Shown here piece after piece: positions 51,037 through 63,839 of a stretch of 64,000 bases of DNA; within the stretch, counting starts at the first letter, position 1; each line of letters opens with the position of its first letter. The notes under the pieces are model-generated. The model did no database searches and had not been told where the DNA came from. It worked only from the letters and a program-made list of their open reading frames with translations. The translations under genes and the position numbers were made by a program. Source of the DNA: an uncultured Pelagibacteraceae bacterium (GTDB lineage Bacteria > Pseudomonadota > Alphaproteobacteria > Pelagibacterales > Pelagibacteraceae); assembly GCA_902600485.1 (NCBI GenBank), contig CACKJD010000001.1, positions 179,501 through 243,500 of the forward strand. The letters run 5' to 3'.

Positions 51037-53904
51037 CTATTTAAATACTTTATCTAAAATTTCTTTTTGTTGTTTAGCATGTCTGTTAGCATATCCAGTA
51101 GCAGGCGATGCCGCAGCTTTTCTGCCAATATAATCTAATTTCTTTTTAACTCCTAAATTATCCAAAGTCCATTGAATATAATCTCTTACAGATGACCATG
51201 CGCCCATATTTTTAGGCTCCTCCTGGCACCAAAAAAACTGAGAATTTGAGACATATGGTTTAATGGCTTTAGTTAAAGATTTTACTGGGAATGGATATAA
51301 TTCTTCAATTCTAACAAAAATTACATCGTCAACCTTATTTTTTTCTCTTGCTTCGAGTAGATCAAAATAAATTTTACCTGAGCAAATTATAACTTTTCTG
51401 ACTTTTTTAGCTTTTTTAATTTTTACAAATTTAGAATTTTTGATTAAAGCATGGTCTTCTAATACTCTATGAAAAGAATTAGATTTATTAAAATCGTCTA
51501 AATTTGACACACAATATTTATGTCTCAGCAAAGACTTAGGTGTCATAATAACTAATGGTTTTCTAAATTCCCTGTGAATTTGTCTTCTTAAAGCGTGAAA
51601 ATAGTTAGCGGGTGTTGTACAATTCATTACCTGAATATTTTCTTGGGCACATAATTGTAAAAAACGCTCCAGTCTTGCAGATGAATGTTCTGGTCCTTGT
51701 CCTTCATATCCATGGGGCAAAAGCATTACGAGTCCTGAGGCCCTTGACCACTTTCTCTCTCCTGATGCTATAAATTGATCTATAACTACTTGTGCTCCAT
51801 TTGCAAAATCTCCAAATTGTGCTTCCCATATAGTTAGTGTTTCTGGTTCAACCAAACTATAACCATATTCAAAACCTAGAACTGCCAATTCGGACAACAG
51901 ACTGTCAACTATTTCATATTTTTTTTGATTATTTGAAATGTTATTTAACGGGATATATCTTGAATTATCATTTTGGTTCCTAATCACTGAATGTCTTTGA
52001 CTAAATGTACCTCTGCCTGAGTCCTGTCCGACTAACCTTACTGGAAAACCTTCTTCTAACAAAGTACCAAAAGCCAGGCTTTCTGCTGTAGACCAATCAA
52101 TATTTTTTCCTTCAGCTACTGTTTTTGCTCTTTGAGAAAAAACTCTTTCGATTGTTTTATGAGCAAATATTTTTGAAGGTATTGAGTTTATTTTTTCTGA
52201 TATTTTCTTAATTTTGTCATTGATTACTCCCGTCACTCCTTTTTTATCTTTACCTTTAGTTGGTTGATATCTTGACCATGTTCCTTCAAACCAATTTAAT
52301 TTTGGTTTATAATCTTTTGCAGTTTTAAACTGATTTTCTAAAAGTTGTTTAAAATCTGTATTCATTTTATTAAACTCACTTTCAGATAAAGTTCCCTCCT
52401 GAACCAGTTTTTTACCATAAATATTTAGTGTAGTTGGGTGAGCCCTAATTTTTTTATACATTAATGGCTGAGTGAATGAAGGTTCGTCCCCTTCATTATG
52501 GCCGAACCGTCTATAACAAATCATATCTATAACAACATCTTTATTAAATTTTTGCCTAAATTCTATTGCGATCTTTGCACAATGAACAACAGACTCTGGA
52601 TCGTCTCCATTGCAGTGTAAAATCGGTGACTCCACAACTTTTCCTAAATCAGAAGGATATGGACTTGATCTTGCAAACCTTGGGCTGGTTGTAAATCCAA
52701 TTTGGTTGTTTACGATAATGTGAATGGTTCCTCCGGTATTATGTCCTTTAAGACCTGACATAGCAAAACATTCTGCTACTACACCTTGTCCAGCAAACGC
52801 AGCATCTCCATGAATTAGAACTGGTATTACTTTTTTTCTTTCTTCGTCCTTATGAAAAAATTGTTTTGCTCTAGTTTGACCGAGGACTATGGGATTAACT
52901 GCCTCTAAGTGTGACGGGTTATCAGTCAAACTCACGTGAACAGAATTTCCATCGAATTCTCTATCTGAAGATGCTCCTAAATGATATTTTACATCACCTG
53001 TAGAGTCATCATGTGTAGCTGAAAATTCACCTGCAAATTCATTAAAAATTCTTTTATATGACTTTTGTAAAACATTTGCTAAAACATTTAATCTTCCTCT
53101 ATGTGGCATTCCAATTTTAATTTCTTTTGCACCTAATTGACCGCCTCGTTTAATTATTTGCTCTAAAGATGGTATTAAAGACTCTCCGCCATCTAAACCG
53201 AATCTTTTGGTTCCAACGTATTTTTTTGCCAAAAATTTTTCGAATCCTTCTGCTTGGATTATTTTATTCATAATTGCTATTTTTCCATTTCTAGTAAAAT
53301 TTAATTGATTTTCTTTTTTTTCCATCCTTTCTCTGAACCAAACTTTTTCAGCTGGATCTGTAATATGCATAAATTCTGCACCAATTGTTGAGCAATAGAT
53401 TTTTTTTAAATTATTTGTTATTTCTTTAATTGTTGCATGTCCTATATCCATATAATTATCTAAGAAAATTTTCCTATTAAGATCATCTGCAGTGAAACCA
53501 TGATCTTTTGGATGTAAATCATGTAAGTACTCTCTTTTCATTAAACCCAAAGGATCTAAATTTGCAATCAAATGACCTCTTGTTCTGTAAGCTCTTATTA
53601 GCGTTATAGCTCTTATAGAGTCTGAAACTTTTTTATCTGCATTAACATTTTCTGAAGGGACATCATTTTTATATTTTAAATTATTTCTATTAATTTTTAT
53701 TTTTTTAGGACTCCAATTTGGTCCTTGAATTTCTTTGGAAATGACTTCTATATCTTCATCAAGACTTTCAAAATAGCTCCTCCAACTTTCAGGTAAATTT
53801 GGATCTCCCTCTATAAATTTTACATACATTTCCTCAATAAATCCGCTGTTGGATTTATTTAAAAAAGTTGCATTTTTATTTTCTAAGTTATTTGAGGAAC
53901 TCAT
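51037..53904 (-). CDS. sucA: 2-oxoglutarate dehydrogenase E1
   Basis: GMPHRGRLNVLANV, GDAAFAGQGVVAE, LPHGYEGQGPEHSSARLERFLQ. Confidence 0.98.
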   Translation of the reverse strand: MSSSNNLENKNATFLNKSNSGFIEEMYVKFIEGDPNLPESWRSYFESLDEDIEVISKEIQGPNWSPKKIKINRNNLKYKNDVPSENVNADKKVSDSIRAITLIRAYRTRGHLIANLDPLGLMKREYLHDLHPKDHGFTADDLNRKIFLDNYMDIGHATIKEITNNLKKIYCSTIGAEFMHITDPAEKVWFRERMEKKENQLNFTRNGKIAIMNKIIQAEGFEKFLAKKYVGTKRFGLDGGESLIPSLEQIIKRGGQLGAKEIKIGMPHRGRLNVLANVLQKSYKRIFNEFAGEFSATHDDSTGDVKYHLGASSDREFDGNSVHVSLTDNPSHLEAVNPIVLGQTRAKQFFHKDEERKKVIPVLIHGDAAFAGQGVVAECFAMSGLKGHNTGGTIHIIVNNQIGFTTSPRFARSSPYPSDLGKVVESPILHCNGDDPESVVHCAKIAIEFRQKFNKDVVIDMICYRRFGHNEGDEPSFTQPLMYKKIRAHPTTLNIYGKKLVQEGTLSESEFNKMNTDFKQLLENQFKTAKDYKPKLNWFEGTWSRYQPTKGKDKKGVTGVINDKIKKISEKINSIPSKIFAHKTIERVFSQRAKTVAEGKNIDWSTAESLAFGTLLEEGFPVRLVGQDSGRGTFSQRHSVIRNQNDNSRYIPLNNISNNQKKYEIVDSLLSELAVLGFEYGYSLVEPETLTIWEAQFGDFANGAQVVIDQFIASGERKWSRASGLVMLLPHGYEGQGPEHSSARLERFLQLCAQENIQVMNCTTPANYFHALRRQIHREFRKPLVIMTPKSLLRHKYCVSNLDDFNKSNSFHRVLEDHALIKNSKFVKIKKAKKVRKVIICSGKIYFDLLEAREKNKVDDVIFVRIEELYPFPVKSLTKAIKPYVSNSQFFWCQEEPKNMGAWSSVRDYIQWTLDNLGVKKKLDYIGRKAAASPATGYANRHAKQQKEILDKVFK

Positions 53905-53939
53905 TTATATTTACTATTTATAATACAAAGTTCCTTTAT

Positions 53940-54815
53940 TTAAAGAGACAATTTATCTACAAGTGTTTTGCCCAACTCGGCAGGAGAATTAGCTATAGTA
54001 ATGCCTGCTTTTTCCATAGTTTCTATTTTGTCTTTTGCGCTACCTTTGCCTCCAGAAATTATTGCTCCAGCATGTCCCATTCTTCTACCGGGTGGTGCTG
54101 TAACTCCTGCAATAAATCCAACCATAGGCTTTTTGATAGAATGACTTTTTATAAATTCTGCAGCTTCTTCCTCTGCAGAACCACCGATTTCCCCAATCAT
54201 TAGTATAGATTTTGTATCATCGTCTTTTAAAAAAAGATCAAGACAATCAATAAAATTTGTTCCATTAATTGGATCGCCTCCAATACCTATACAAGTCGAT
54301 TGGCCCAGTCCATTTTCAGTAGTTTGAGCAACTGCTTCGTAAGTTAATGTACCTGATCTTGAGACTATTCCAACTGTTCCTTTTTTATGAATATTTCCTG
54401 GCATTATTCCAATTTTACATTCATCAGGTGTAATAATACCTGGGCAATTAGGACCAATTAATCTTGATTTAGATTTTGATAATTTTTGTTTAACTTTTAA
54501 CATGTCTAATATTGGTATCCCCTCAGTGATACAAACAATCAATTCTATAGATGCATCTAATGCCTCAATTATTGCAGCAGCAGCAAACTTTGCTGGGACA
54601 TAAATCATTGTAGCATTCGCGCCAGTTTTATCTTTAGCTTCTTTAACAGTATTAAAGACTGGTCTACCCAAATGTTCTTGGCCTCCTTTTTTGGGAGTTA
54701 CACCACCTACAAGATTAGTTCCATACTTAATAGCTTGTTTGGAGTGAAATGTGCCATGGGATCCTGTAAATCCTTGGCAAATTACTTTAGTTTCTTTATT
54801 TACTAAAATAGACAT
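53940..54815 (-). CDS. sucD: Succinyl-CoA ligase alpha subunit
   Basis: [53 protein letters not shown]. Confidence 0.98.
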   Translation of the reverse strand: MSILVNKETKVICQGFTGSHGTFHSKQAIKYGTNLVGGVTPKKGGQEHLGRPVFNTVKEAKDKTGANATMIYVPAKFAAAAIIEALDASIELIVCITEGIPILDMLKVKQKLSKSKSRLIGPNCPGIITPDECKIGIMPGNIHKKGTVGIVSRSGTLTYEAVAQTTENGLGQSTCIGIGGDPINGTNFIDCLDLFLKDDDTKSILMIGEIGGSAEEEAAEFIKSHSIKKPMVGFIAGVTAPPGRRMGHAGAIISGGKGSAKDKIETMEKAGITIANSPAELGKTLVDKLSL

Positions 54816-55974
54816 TATTTTATTGCTTTTACAATTTTGCTAGCCGCATCTGACAAATCTGATGCAGAAATTATTTTTAACCCTGAGTTATCTAAAATTA
54901 GTTTACCTTCTTTATAGTTTGTTCCAGCTAATCTAACTACAAGTGGTACATTGATATTAATTTCTTTTGCTGCTTCAACAACTCCTTGAGCAAGAATATC
55001 GCATCTCATAATGCCTCCAAAAATATTTATTAATATTCCTTTAACATTTGGATCTGAAAGTATAATTTTAAAGGCTGCAGAAACTTTTTCTTTTGAGGCT
55101 CCACCACCCACATCTAAAAAATTTGCTGGCTCTTGCCCAAACAATTTAATTATATCCATGGTTGCCATTGCTAATCCTGCTCCATTTACCATACAGCCAA
55201 TTGATCCATCTAATTTTATATAGGCTAAATCATGTTTGCTTGCCTCAATTTCTGATGGATCTTCCTCATTTAAATCCCTAAGGCTTTGAATCTCTGGTTG
55301 CCTAAAAATTGAATTATCATCAAAATTCATTTTGGCATCTAAACAAATTAGATTATCATCTTCCGTTAATATTAAAGGATTTATCTCAACTAAGTTTGCA
55401 TCAGTAGATATAAACATTTTATAAATTGATTTAATTAGATTTATTCCTTGTAACATTGTATTGTCTTTTAGATTAAAAATTTTGATAATTTTTTTGCAAT
55501 TTTCATCATCAATATCCTCAAGATAATCTACTTTAGTCGTAATTATTTTTTCAGGACTCTTTTTAGCTACTTCTTCAATGTCCATTCCTCCTTGATCACT
55601 AGAAATAAATGCAATTTTTGAACTTGCTCTATCAATAAGACAAGACAAGTAAAATTCTTTCTTAATTTTAGACGACTCTTCAATATAAAGTCTTTTTACT
55701 TCTTTGCCATTTGGACCAGTCTGGTGAGTAATAAGAATTTTACCCAACATCTCTTTTGCAGCATCAGTTAATTCCTCAATATTATTCAATATTTTGACTC
55801 CTCCAGCTTTACCTCTACCCCCAGCGTGTATCTGTGCTTTTAAAACATATTTTTCAGTCTTAATCTTTTTTGCTTTTTCAATTAACTCGTTTACTGTGAA
55901 AGCAAATTCACCTTTTGGAACACTCGCACCATATTTTTTTAAGATTTGTTTTGCTTGATGTTCGTGAATATTCA

Positions 55975-55975
<1 letters not shown>
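54815..55975 (-). CDS. sucC: Succinyl-CoA ligase beta subunit
   Basis: [46 protein letters not shown]. Confidence 0.98.
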
Positions 55976-56943
<968 letters not shown>

Positions 56944-58443
56944 CTATTTCATTGTTGGCATTATAAACTCTGGGTTTGATCTAACACCTGAAGGCCACCT
57001 AGATGTAATTGTTTTTAATTTCGTATAAAATCTAACACCCTCAGGTCCATGCATGTGTTGATCTCCAAAAAGTGATCTTTTCCATCCTCCAAAACTGTGG
57101 AATGCGACTGGCACAGGTATAGGTATATTTATACCAACCATGCCAACTTTAATTTTGCTTGCAAAAGTTCTACCAACATCACCATCACGTGTGTAAATAC
57201 TTGTTCCATTACCAAATTCATGTTCGTTAATTAAATTAATTGCCTCGTTAAAATCTTTAGCTCTTACAACTGATAAAACTGGACCGAAGATTTCTTCTTT
57301 GTAAATTCTCATATCTTTACTCACATGATCAAATAAACATCCTCCAATAAAAAATCCTTTTTCATAACCTTGTAACTTTATATTTCTACCATCCACAACT
57401 AACTTAGCGCCCTCTTTCACACCTAAATCTACATATCCTTTCACTTTTTCAAGATGTTCATTTGTAACTAGGGGACCCATCTCTGAACTTTTATCCATTC
57501 CAGGACCAACTTTTAAAGCCTCGACTTTTTTTGATAGTTTTCCTACTAATTCATCACCAATTTTTCCAACAGCAACTGCTACTGATTGGGCCATGCATCT
57601 TTCTCCTGCAGATCCGTATGCCGCTCCCATTAATCCGTTAACAGCTTGATCTAAATCACAGTCAGGCATAACAACACAATGATTTTTTGCACCTCCTAAA
57701 GCTTGTACCCTTTTTTCATTTTTTGCAGCATTTTCGTAAATATATTTTGCTATTGGAGTCGATCCAACAAAACTTACTGCTTGAATTTTTTTATTTGTTA
57801 AAATTGCATCAACTACCTCTTTATCTCCATTGACAACATTAAGAACTCCATCAGGTAAACCAGCTTCTGAAAATAGCTCTGCTAACTTTATTGAACATGA
57901 AGGATCTTTCTCTGACGGTTTTAAAATAAATGTATTTCCACATGCGATAGCCATCGGAAACATCCACATTGGTACCATAGCTGGAAAATTAAATGGGGTT
58001 ATACCTGCACAAACACCAAGTGGCTGTCTAATTGACCAGCTGTCAATCTCAGTGCCAACATTTTCTGTAAATTCCCCTTTTAACATTTGAGGTATACCGC
58101 AGGCAAACTCAACTATCTCTAAACCTCTTGTCAGTGAACCTTTCGCATCCTCGTAAACCTTACCATGTTCAGATACGATTAATTTTGTCAGTTCATCTGA
58201 ATTTTTTTCTATCAATTCTTTAAATTTAAACATGACTCTTGCTCTTTGTATTGGTGGTTTTAGTGACCATGTTTCAAAGGCTTTTGATGCTATATCAACA
58301 GCTTGGTCTAAGTCATTTTTTGTTCCAAGTGAGACTTCGCTTTCTTGTGATCCTGTTGCGGGATTAAAAACTTTTCCGCTTCTTTTGGATGAACCAGGAA
58401 AAATTTTACCATTTACGTAATGTTGTATTAAATTCATCGGCAA
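56944..58443 (-). CDS. mmsA: Methylmalonate-semialdehyde dehydrogenase (CoA-acylating)
   Basis: ALDH fold with ITPFNFPAMVPMWMFPMAIACGNTFILKPSEKDPS, GERCMAQSVAV, SFGGWKRSLFGDQHMHGPEGVRFYT. Confidence 0.95.
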   Translation of the reverse strand: MPMNLIQHYVNGKIFPGSSKRSGKVFNPATGSQESEVSLGTKNDLDQAVDIASKAFETWSLKPPIQRARVMFKFKELIEKNSDELTKLIVSEHGKVYEDAKGSLTRGLEIVEFACGIPQMLKGEFTENVGTEIDSWSIRQPLGVCAGITPFNFPAMVPMWMFPMAIACGNTFILKPSEKDPSCSIKLAELFSEAGLPDGVLNVVNGDKEVVDAILTNKKIQAVSFVGSTPIAKYIYENAAKNEKRVQALGGAKNHCVVMPDCDLDQAVNGLMGAAYGSAGERCMAQSVAVAVGKIGDELVGKLSKKVEALKVGPGMDKSSEMGPLVTNEHLEKVKGYVDLGVKEGAKLVVDGRNIKLQGYEKGFFIGGCLFDHVSKDMRIYKEEIFGPVLSVVRAKDFNEAINLINEHEFGNGTSIYTRDGDVGRTFASKIKVGMVGINIPIPVPVAFHSFGGWKRSLFGDQHMHGPEGVRFYTKLKTITSRWPSGVRSNPEFIMPTMK

Positions 58444-58461
58444 AATTATTTAATTAACTAA

Positions 58462-59235
58462 TTAGCTTGTTGCAAGCATTTTTTTGATAGATGCTATAGC
58501 TTTTGCTGGATTAAGACCCTTTGGACAAGCATTTGTACAGTTCATGATTGTATGGCACCTATATAGTTTTAGTTCGTCAGCTACTTTTTTTAATCTTGCT
58601 TTTCTATCTTCATCTCTTGAGTCTATTATCCACCTATAGGCTTGAAGTAAAACAGCTGGACCAAGATATTTATCTCCGTTCCACCAATAACTAGGGCACG
58701 ACGTGGAACAGCATGCGCACATAATACATTCATAAAGTCCATCAAGTTTAGCTCTATCTTCTTTGGATTGTAAGTTCTCAGTTTTGCTAGAATCGTTTGA
58801 ATTTTTTAGCCAAGGTTCCACAGACTCATATTGTTTATAAAGTGTACTTAAATCTCCAATGAGATCTTTTAATACTTTTAAATGAGGGAGAGGATAAATA
58901 TTAATATCTCCTTTAATCTCTGAATGAGGTTTAGTGCAAGCTAAACCATTTTTTCCATCCATATTCATTGCGCAAGAACCACAAACTCCATGTGCACATG
59001 ATCTTCTATAGGCGATAGTAGGATCAATTTCATTTTTTATTTTATTTAGTAGATCTAAGACTTTTGATGGACAATTATCCATATCCACTTCGTAAGTATC
59101 AATTCTTGGGTTTTCGCCAGTTGAGGGATCCCATCTATAAATATTAACTTTTCTTATATTCTTAGAACCTGTTGTGTCTTTAAAATATTTGCCCTTTTGG
59201 ATTTTTGAATTCTTAGGCAAATTTATTTGAACCAT
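58462..59235 (-). CDS. sdhB: Succinate dehydrogenase iron-sulfur subunit
   Basis: [58 protein letters not shown]. Confidence 0.98.
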   Translation of the reverse strand: MVQINLPKNSKIQKGKYFKDTTGSKNIRKVNIYRWDPSTGENPRIDTYEVDMDNCPSKVLDLLNKIKNEIDPTIAYRRSCAHGVCGSCAMNMDGKNGLACTKPHSEIKGDINIYPLPHLKVLKDLIGDLSTLYKQYESVEPWLKNSNDSSKTENLQSKEDRAKLDGLYECIMCACCSTSCPSYWWNGDKYLGPAVLLQAYRWIIDSRDEDRKARLKKVADELKLYRCHTIMNCTNACPKGLNPAKAIASIKKMLATS

Positions 59236-61010
59236 CAGTAGACTCTTTCCTGTGGCGGAAAATACTGCACATCATTAGTTAGTGTTGACCTGTGAACTGG
59301 TCTATAATCTATTTTTGTTTTCTTACCTTCACACCAAGATAAAGTATGTTGCATGTATTTTTCATCGTCTCTCTTAGGATAATCTTCTCTAGCATGAGCA
59401 CCTCTGCTCTCCTTTCTATAATATGCTGAGTCCATTGTTGTTATTGCTTGTCGTATTAAGTTATCAAACTCTAAGGTTTCAACTAAATCAGTATTAAAAA
59501 TTAAAGATTTATCTTTCACTGATAAATTTTCCATACCTTCAAATGGTTTTCTTATTTGCTCAATGCCTTCTTTTAAAGTTTTTTCTGTTCTAAAAACGGC
59601 ACACTTTGACTGCATTGTTTTTTGCATAGATAATCTTAAATCTGCAGTACTGTTTGAACCGCTAGAATTTCTAAGCTTATCAAATCTTGTTAAACATTTA
59701 TCAGTTTCAGAATCTGGAATATCTTCATGTGGTTGTCCAGGTTTTACTAATTCAGATGCTCTTTTTGCTGCAGCTCTTCCAAAAACAACTAAATCAATTA
59801 ATGAATTAGATCCTAATCTATTTGCTCCATGAACAGATACACATGCAGCCTCACCAATGGCCATTAATCCCGGAACTGTTTTTTCAGAACCATTTAGTGT
59901 TAGCACTTCAGCTTTATAATTTGTAGGTATACCCCCCATGTTATAATGAACAGTTGGTACTACTGGTATTGGTTCTTTAGTAACATCAACGTTAGCGAAT
60001 AACTTCGAAGACTCTGATATGCCTGGTAATCTCTCTTCGATAACATTTTTATCTAGGTGATCTAAATGTAAGTGAACGTGATCTTTATCTTTACCAACTC
60101 CTCTGCCCTCATTTATTTCAACTGCAATAGATCTGCTCACCACATCTCTTGATGCTAAGTCCTTAGCTTTAGGAGCATATCTCTCCATAAATCTTTCACC
60201 TTTAGAGTTTACAAGATATCCGCCTTCACCTCTTACACCCTCAGATATTAAAGTGCCATGACCATAGATACCTGTTGGATGAAATTGAACAAATTCCATA
60301 TCTTGTAAAGGTAAACCTGCTCTTAATACCATTGCATTCCCATCACCAGTACAAGTATGTGCTGAAGTAGCTGAATAGTATATTTTTCCATAACCACCTG
60401 TTGCAATAATTGTTATGTGAGACCTAAACCTATGAATTGTGCCATCATTTAAATTCCAAGCAACCAAACCTTTGCACTCACCATTTTTCATTAAAAGATC
60501 TAATGCAAAATACTCAATAAAAAATTCTGTATTATGTTTCAAAGCTTGTCCATACAATGTATGTAAAATTGCATGGCCAGTTCTATCTGCTGCTGCACAG
60601 GTTCTTTGTACTGGTTCGTTACCATAGTTTTTTGTCATTCCACCAAAAGGTCTTTGGTAAATTTTGCCATCATCTGTTCTGCTAAAAGGAACACCATATT
60701 TTTCTAATTCCAAAACTGCTCGAGGAGCTTCTTTACACAAGTACTCTATACAATCCTGATCACCCAACCAATCTGCACCTTTAACTGTATCATACATATG
60801 CCAACGCCAATCATCTTCACCCATATTACCTAACGCTGCAGAAATTCCACCTTGGGCAGCAGATGTATGGCTTCTAGTTGGAAAAACTTTTGATATACAA
60901 GCTGTCTTAAGCCCAGCTTCACTTAACCCAACAGCAGCTCTCAAGCCTGAACCACCAGCACCTAACACAACTACATCATATTCGTGATCAATAATTTTGT
61001 AAGATTTCAT
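59235..61010 (-). CDS. sdhA: Succinate dehydrogenase flavoprotein subunit
   Basis: [50 protein letters not shown]. Confidence 0.99.
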   Translation of the reverse strand: MKSYKIIDHEYDVVVLGAGGSGLRAAVGLSEAGLKTACISKVFPTRSHTSAAQGGISAALGNMGEDDWRWHMYDTVKGADWLGDQDCIEYLCKEAPRAVLELEKYGVPFSRTDDGKIYQRPFGGMTKNYGNEPVQRTCAAADRTGHAILHTLYGQALKHNTEFFIEYFALDLLMKNGECKGLVAWNLNDGTIHRFRSHITIIATGGYGKIYYSATSAHTCTGDGNAMVLRAGLPLQDMEFVQFHPTGIYGHGTLISEGVRGEGGYLVNSKGERFMERYAPKAKDLASRDVVSRSIAVEINEGRGVGKDKDHVHLHLDHLDKNVIEERLPGISESSKLFANVDVTKEPIPVVPTVHYNMGGIPTNYKAEVLTLNGSEKTVPGLMAIGEAACVSVHGANRLGSNSLIDLVVFGRAAAKRASELVKPGQPHEDIPDSETDKCLTRFDKLRNSSGSNSTADLRLSMQKTMQSKCAVFRTEKTLKEGIEQIRKPFEGMENLSVKDKSLIFNTDLVETLEFDNLIRQAITTMDSAYYRKESRGAHAREDYPKRDDEKYMQHTLSWCEGKKTKIDYRPVHRSTLTNDVQYFPPQERVY

Positions 61011-61012
61011 AA

Positions 61013-61336
61013 TTATAAATATATAATAGTAATTATTGTAAATAGAGGGATAATTAAAGATGACAAAAAAACACCCAAATTTGCGTATTTTTTTGCATTT
61101 TCCTGCTTTATATAGTCCTCAAAAATCTCACTAATACTGAGAGCTGAATAAAAAAACATGCTAACTATGAAAATTGAAAATAATATTTTAGATGGCTGTG
61201 AGGTAAAGAAATTAACTACCTCATCATAACTTCCATTAAATATTGTAACAATATTCATTAAAAACCAAATCATAAAAGGAACCATTATTACTGAACTGAT
61301 TTTTTGGAATATCCATTTTTTTGTAGCTTGAAGCAT
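61013..61336 (-). CDS. sdhD: Succinate dehydrogenase membrane anchor
   Basis: Three-TM protein between sdhC and sdhA; HG-type membrane anchor position. Confidence 0.85.
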   Translation of the reverse strand: MLQATKKWIFQKISSVIMVPFMIWFLMNIVTIFNGSYDEVVNFFTSQPSKILFSIFIVSMFFYSALSISEIFEDYIKQENAKKYANLGVFLSSLIIPLFTIITIIYL

Positions 61337-61719
61337 TAAATTAAAACTCCACTTAGAAGGTATAAAGCTATTGTTAATATAAAAGAGCCTAATATCACAA
61401 TGACACCTGTTATTTTTGTAGTTCTCAATTCAAAACCATAACCCATGTCCCAAAACCAATGTCTGATTTCACTTAAAATCTGAAATAAATAGGACCAAAT
61501 AAATCCAATAATAAAAAACTTACCCACCATCGATTCTGAAAATTTTTTAAAGTATTGATAACTTTCTGAGCCAAATATTAAACTAATCACCCAAAAACAA
61601 ACAAGTATTAATAATAAATAATTTATCACCCCTGTTATTCTGTGAGAAATTGAAACAAGTGATGAAATATGCCAGTTATAAACTTGTATGTGTGGAGATA
61701 TAGGATTGTTATCTTTCAT
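61336..61719 (-). CDS. sdhC: Succinate dehydrogenase cytochrome b556 subunit
   Basis: SPHIQVYNWHISSLVSISHRITGVINYLLL, ILSEIRHWFWDMGYGF. Confidence 0.95.
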   Translation of the reverse strand: MKDNNPISPHIQVYNWHISSLVSISHRITGVINYLLLILVCFWVISLIFGSESYQYFKKFSESMVGKFFIIGFIWSYLFQILSEIRHWFWDMGYGFELRTTKITGVIVILGSFILTIALYLLSGVLI

Positions 61720-61721
61720 AA

Positions 61722-62714
61722 TTACTTCTTAATGTATGCCTCTGCAATTTCCACTGCATTTAAAGCCGCTCCTCTTAATAAATTGTCTGAAACTATCCAC
61801 ATGTTAATGGCATTTTTTTTACTATTATCTTTTCTAATTCTTGAAATAAAAGTTTCATTTTTTCCCTCAGCTTCTACTGGGGTAATATATCCTCCATCAT
61901 TCCTATCATCAATTACTTTACAACCAGGTGATTGATTTAAAATTTCTATAACCTTATCAATTGGTGCCTCATTCTCAAATTCAACGTTAACAGACTCCGC
62001 ATGAGATACTAAAACAGGAATTCTAACACACGTTGCTGTGATATCTATATTCGAACCTAAAATTTTATTAGACTCTTGTATCATTTTAATTTCCTCTTTC
62101 GTATATCCATCTGTACTAAATTTATCTATATGCGGTATAGCATTAAATGCTATTTGTTTAGTAAAATTCTCACTTTTAATTTCTTTAGACTCAAGAGCTT
62201 TCTTTGTTTGATTCAAAAGCTCATCCATAGGTTTTTTTCCAGCACCTGATGTGGATTGGTAGGTTGATATTACCAATCTTTTTATTTTAAAATTATCATT
62301 CAAATTTTTTAAAACTATTACCAATTGAGCAGTTGAACAGTTTGGATTAGCTAAAATATTTTTTTTCATATTTTTTATTTCTTTAGAATTGACTTGAGGA
62401 ACAATTAAAGGAACATCTGGATCCATTCTAAAATAGCTTGAATTATCTATAACTACTGTATGCTTTGCTGCTGCAGAGACATATTTTTCTGAAATTTTTC
62501 CACCTGCGGAAAAAAATGTAATATCAGCTTTTGAGAAATCAAAATTTTCTAGGTCGCTTACTTCAATTTCACTGTCTTTAAATTTAATTTTTACACCTGA
62601 GCTTTTAGTAGATGCTAGAAGGTATAGATTAGTCACTGAAAAGTTTTTTCTTTCCAGAACTTCTATAATTTTTCTTCCAACATTTCCTGTTGCTCCTACA
62701 ATCGCTATATTCAT
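61722..62714 (-). CDS. asd: Aspartate-semialdehyde dehydrogenase
   Basis: IAIVGATGNVGRKI, NPNCSTAQLVIVL, STYQSTSGAGKKPMDEL, RIPVLVSHAESVNVEF. Confidence 0.97.
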   Translation of the reverse strand: MNIAIVGATGNVGRKIIEVLERKNFSVTNLYLLASTKSSGVKIKFKDSEIEVSDLENFDFSKADITFFSAGGKISEKYVSAAAKHTVVIDNSSYFRMDPDVPLIVPQVNSKEIKNMKKNILANPNCSTAQLVIVLKNLNDNFKIKRLVISTYQSTSGAGKKPMDELLNQTKKALESKEIKSENFTKQIAFNAIPHIDKFSTDGYTKEEIKMIQESNKILGSNIDITATCVRIPVLVSHAESVNVEFENEAPIDKVIEILNQSPGCKVIDDRNDGGYITPVEAEGKNETFISRIRKDNSKKNAINMWIVSDNLLRGAALNAVEIAEAYIKK

Positions 62715-62729
62715 GTTGATTAACTTATA

Positions 62730-63839
62730 CTAAATGAAAGGTAAATCGCAAACTGTTCCTAGAAATATTTTCTCATTGATATCAATTTTAAATTGATGTT
62801 TTGCATCCCAATAGGGTTTATTAATCATTGCAATTCCAATCACTTTTTTAAATGTTGGAGAATATGCGGCAGACCTAACGTGACCAACGATATTATTATT
62901 ATCATCATATAATGTTTTTTCACAGTACATATCAATTTTATTATGATCAATCTTAACACCCATTAATTTTCTTTTTATTCCATTTTGCTTAATTTGTTTC
63001 AATCTTTCTTTGCCCAAGAAATTTACATCCGATTCTAAATTCACAAATTTATCAAAATTTGCCTCAAATGGATTGTCTCTATTATCAAAATCATTACCAT
63101 AAGATAATAAAGCAGATTCTATTCTTTCAATTAAATTTGGACATCCTGCTTTTACATTAAATTCTTTACCATATTCAAACAAATAGTCATATAAGTCTTG
63201 TCCAGCTTTATCATCTTCAACATATATTTCAAAACCGCTTTGTTTAGACCATCCAGATCTAGCAATAAAATATTTTTTTCCTTTGAATTCGTAATACTTA
63301 AAATTAAAAAATTTTAATTGTCTAATTTCTTCACCAAATATTTTTGCCAAAAGATTATCAGACAAAGGTCCTTGGACAGCTAAAATATTTACGTTTGGTT
63401 CAGTAATCTCCACTTCAAATTTGTATCCGGCAGCTAAACCTTTTGCAAAAAATATTACATCTGAGTCGGCTATTGAAAGCCACCATTTATCATCTGCAAG
63501 TTTATTTATAATTGGATCATTAACTAAATTTCCTTGATCGTCAATTAAAGGTGCATAATAGCATTTTCCAACTTTTGAATTTGATAAATCTCTACACGTC
63601 ATTAGTTGAACTAATTTTGCAGAGTCTTTTCCAGTAATTTGTACCTGTCTTTCTGCAGCCACATCCCATACTTGCACAAATTTCTTAAGATGCTCATAAT
63701 CAGCTTCTACCGACTTAAAAGAGACCGGGAGTAGCATGTGATTGTAAACTGTATAACCACTCACCCCATGAGCTTCTATTCTATCAGTGTAAGGTGTGCT
63801 TCTTAATCTTCTTGATTTTATAATTGAAAAGTTTTTCAT
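62730..63839 (-). CDS. dmdA: Dimethylsulfoniopropionate demethylase
   Basis: GcvT-like; [56 protein letters not shown]-terminal VCDLPFI; 369 aa, strongly resembles Pelagibacter DmdA. Confidence 0.93.
   Translation of the reverse strand: MKNFSIIKSRRLRSTPYTDRIEAHGVSGYTVYNHMLLPVSFKSVEADYEHLKKFVQVWDVAAERQVQITGKDSAKLVQLMTCRDLSNSKVGKCYYAPLIDDQGNLVNDPIINKLADDKWWLSIADSDVIFFAKGLAAGYKFEVEITEPNVNILAVQGPLSDNLLAKIFGEEIRQLKFFNFKYYEFKGKKYFIARSGWSKQSGFEIYVEDDKAGQDLYDYLFEYGKEFNVKAGCPNLIERIESALLSYGNDFDNRDNPFEANFDKFVNLESDVNFLGKERLKQIKQNGIKRKLMGVKIDHNKIDMYCEKTLYDDNNNIVGHVRSAAYSPTFKKVIGIAMINKPYWDAKHQFKIDINEKIFLGTVCDLPFI

Noticed and set aside
53868-54203. 111-aa plus-strand ORF spanning the sucD/sucA junction
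   Set aside because: Antisense to conserved SucD C-terminus; Cys/Phe/Ser-rich shadow translation, no homology recognised.
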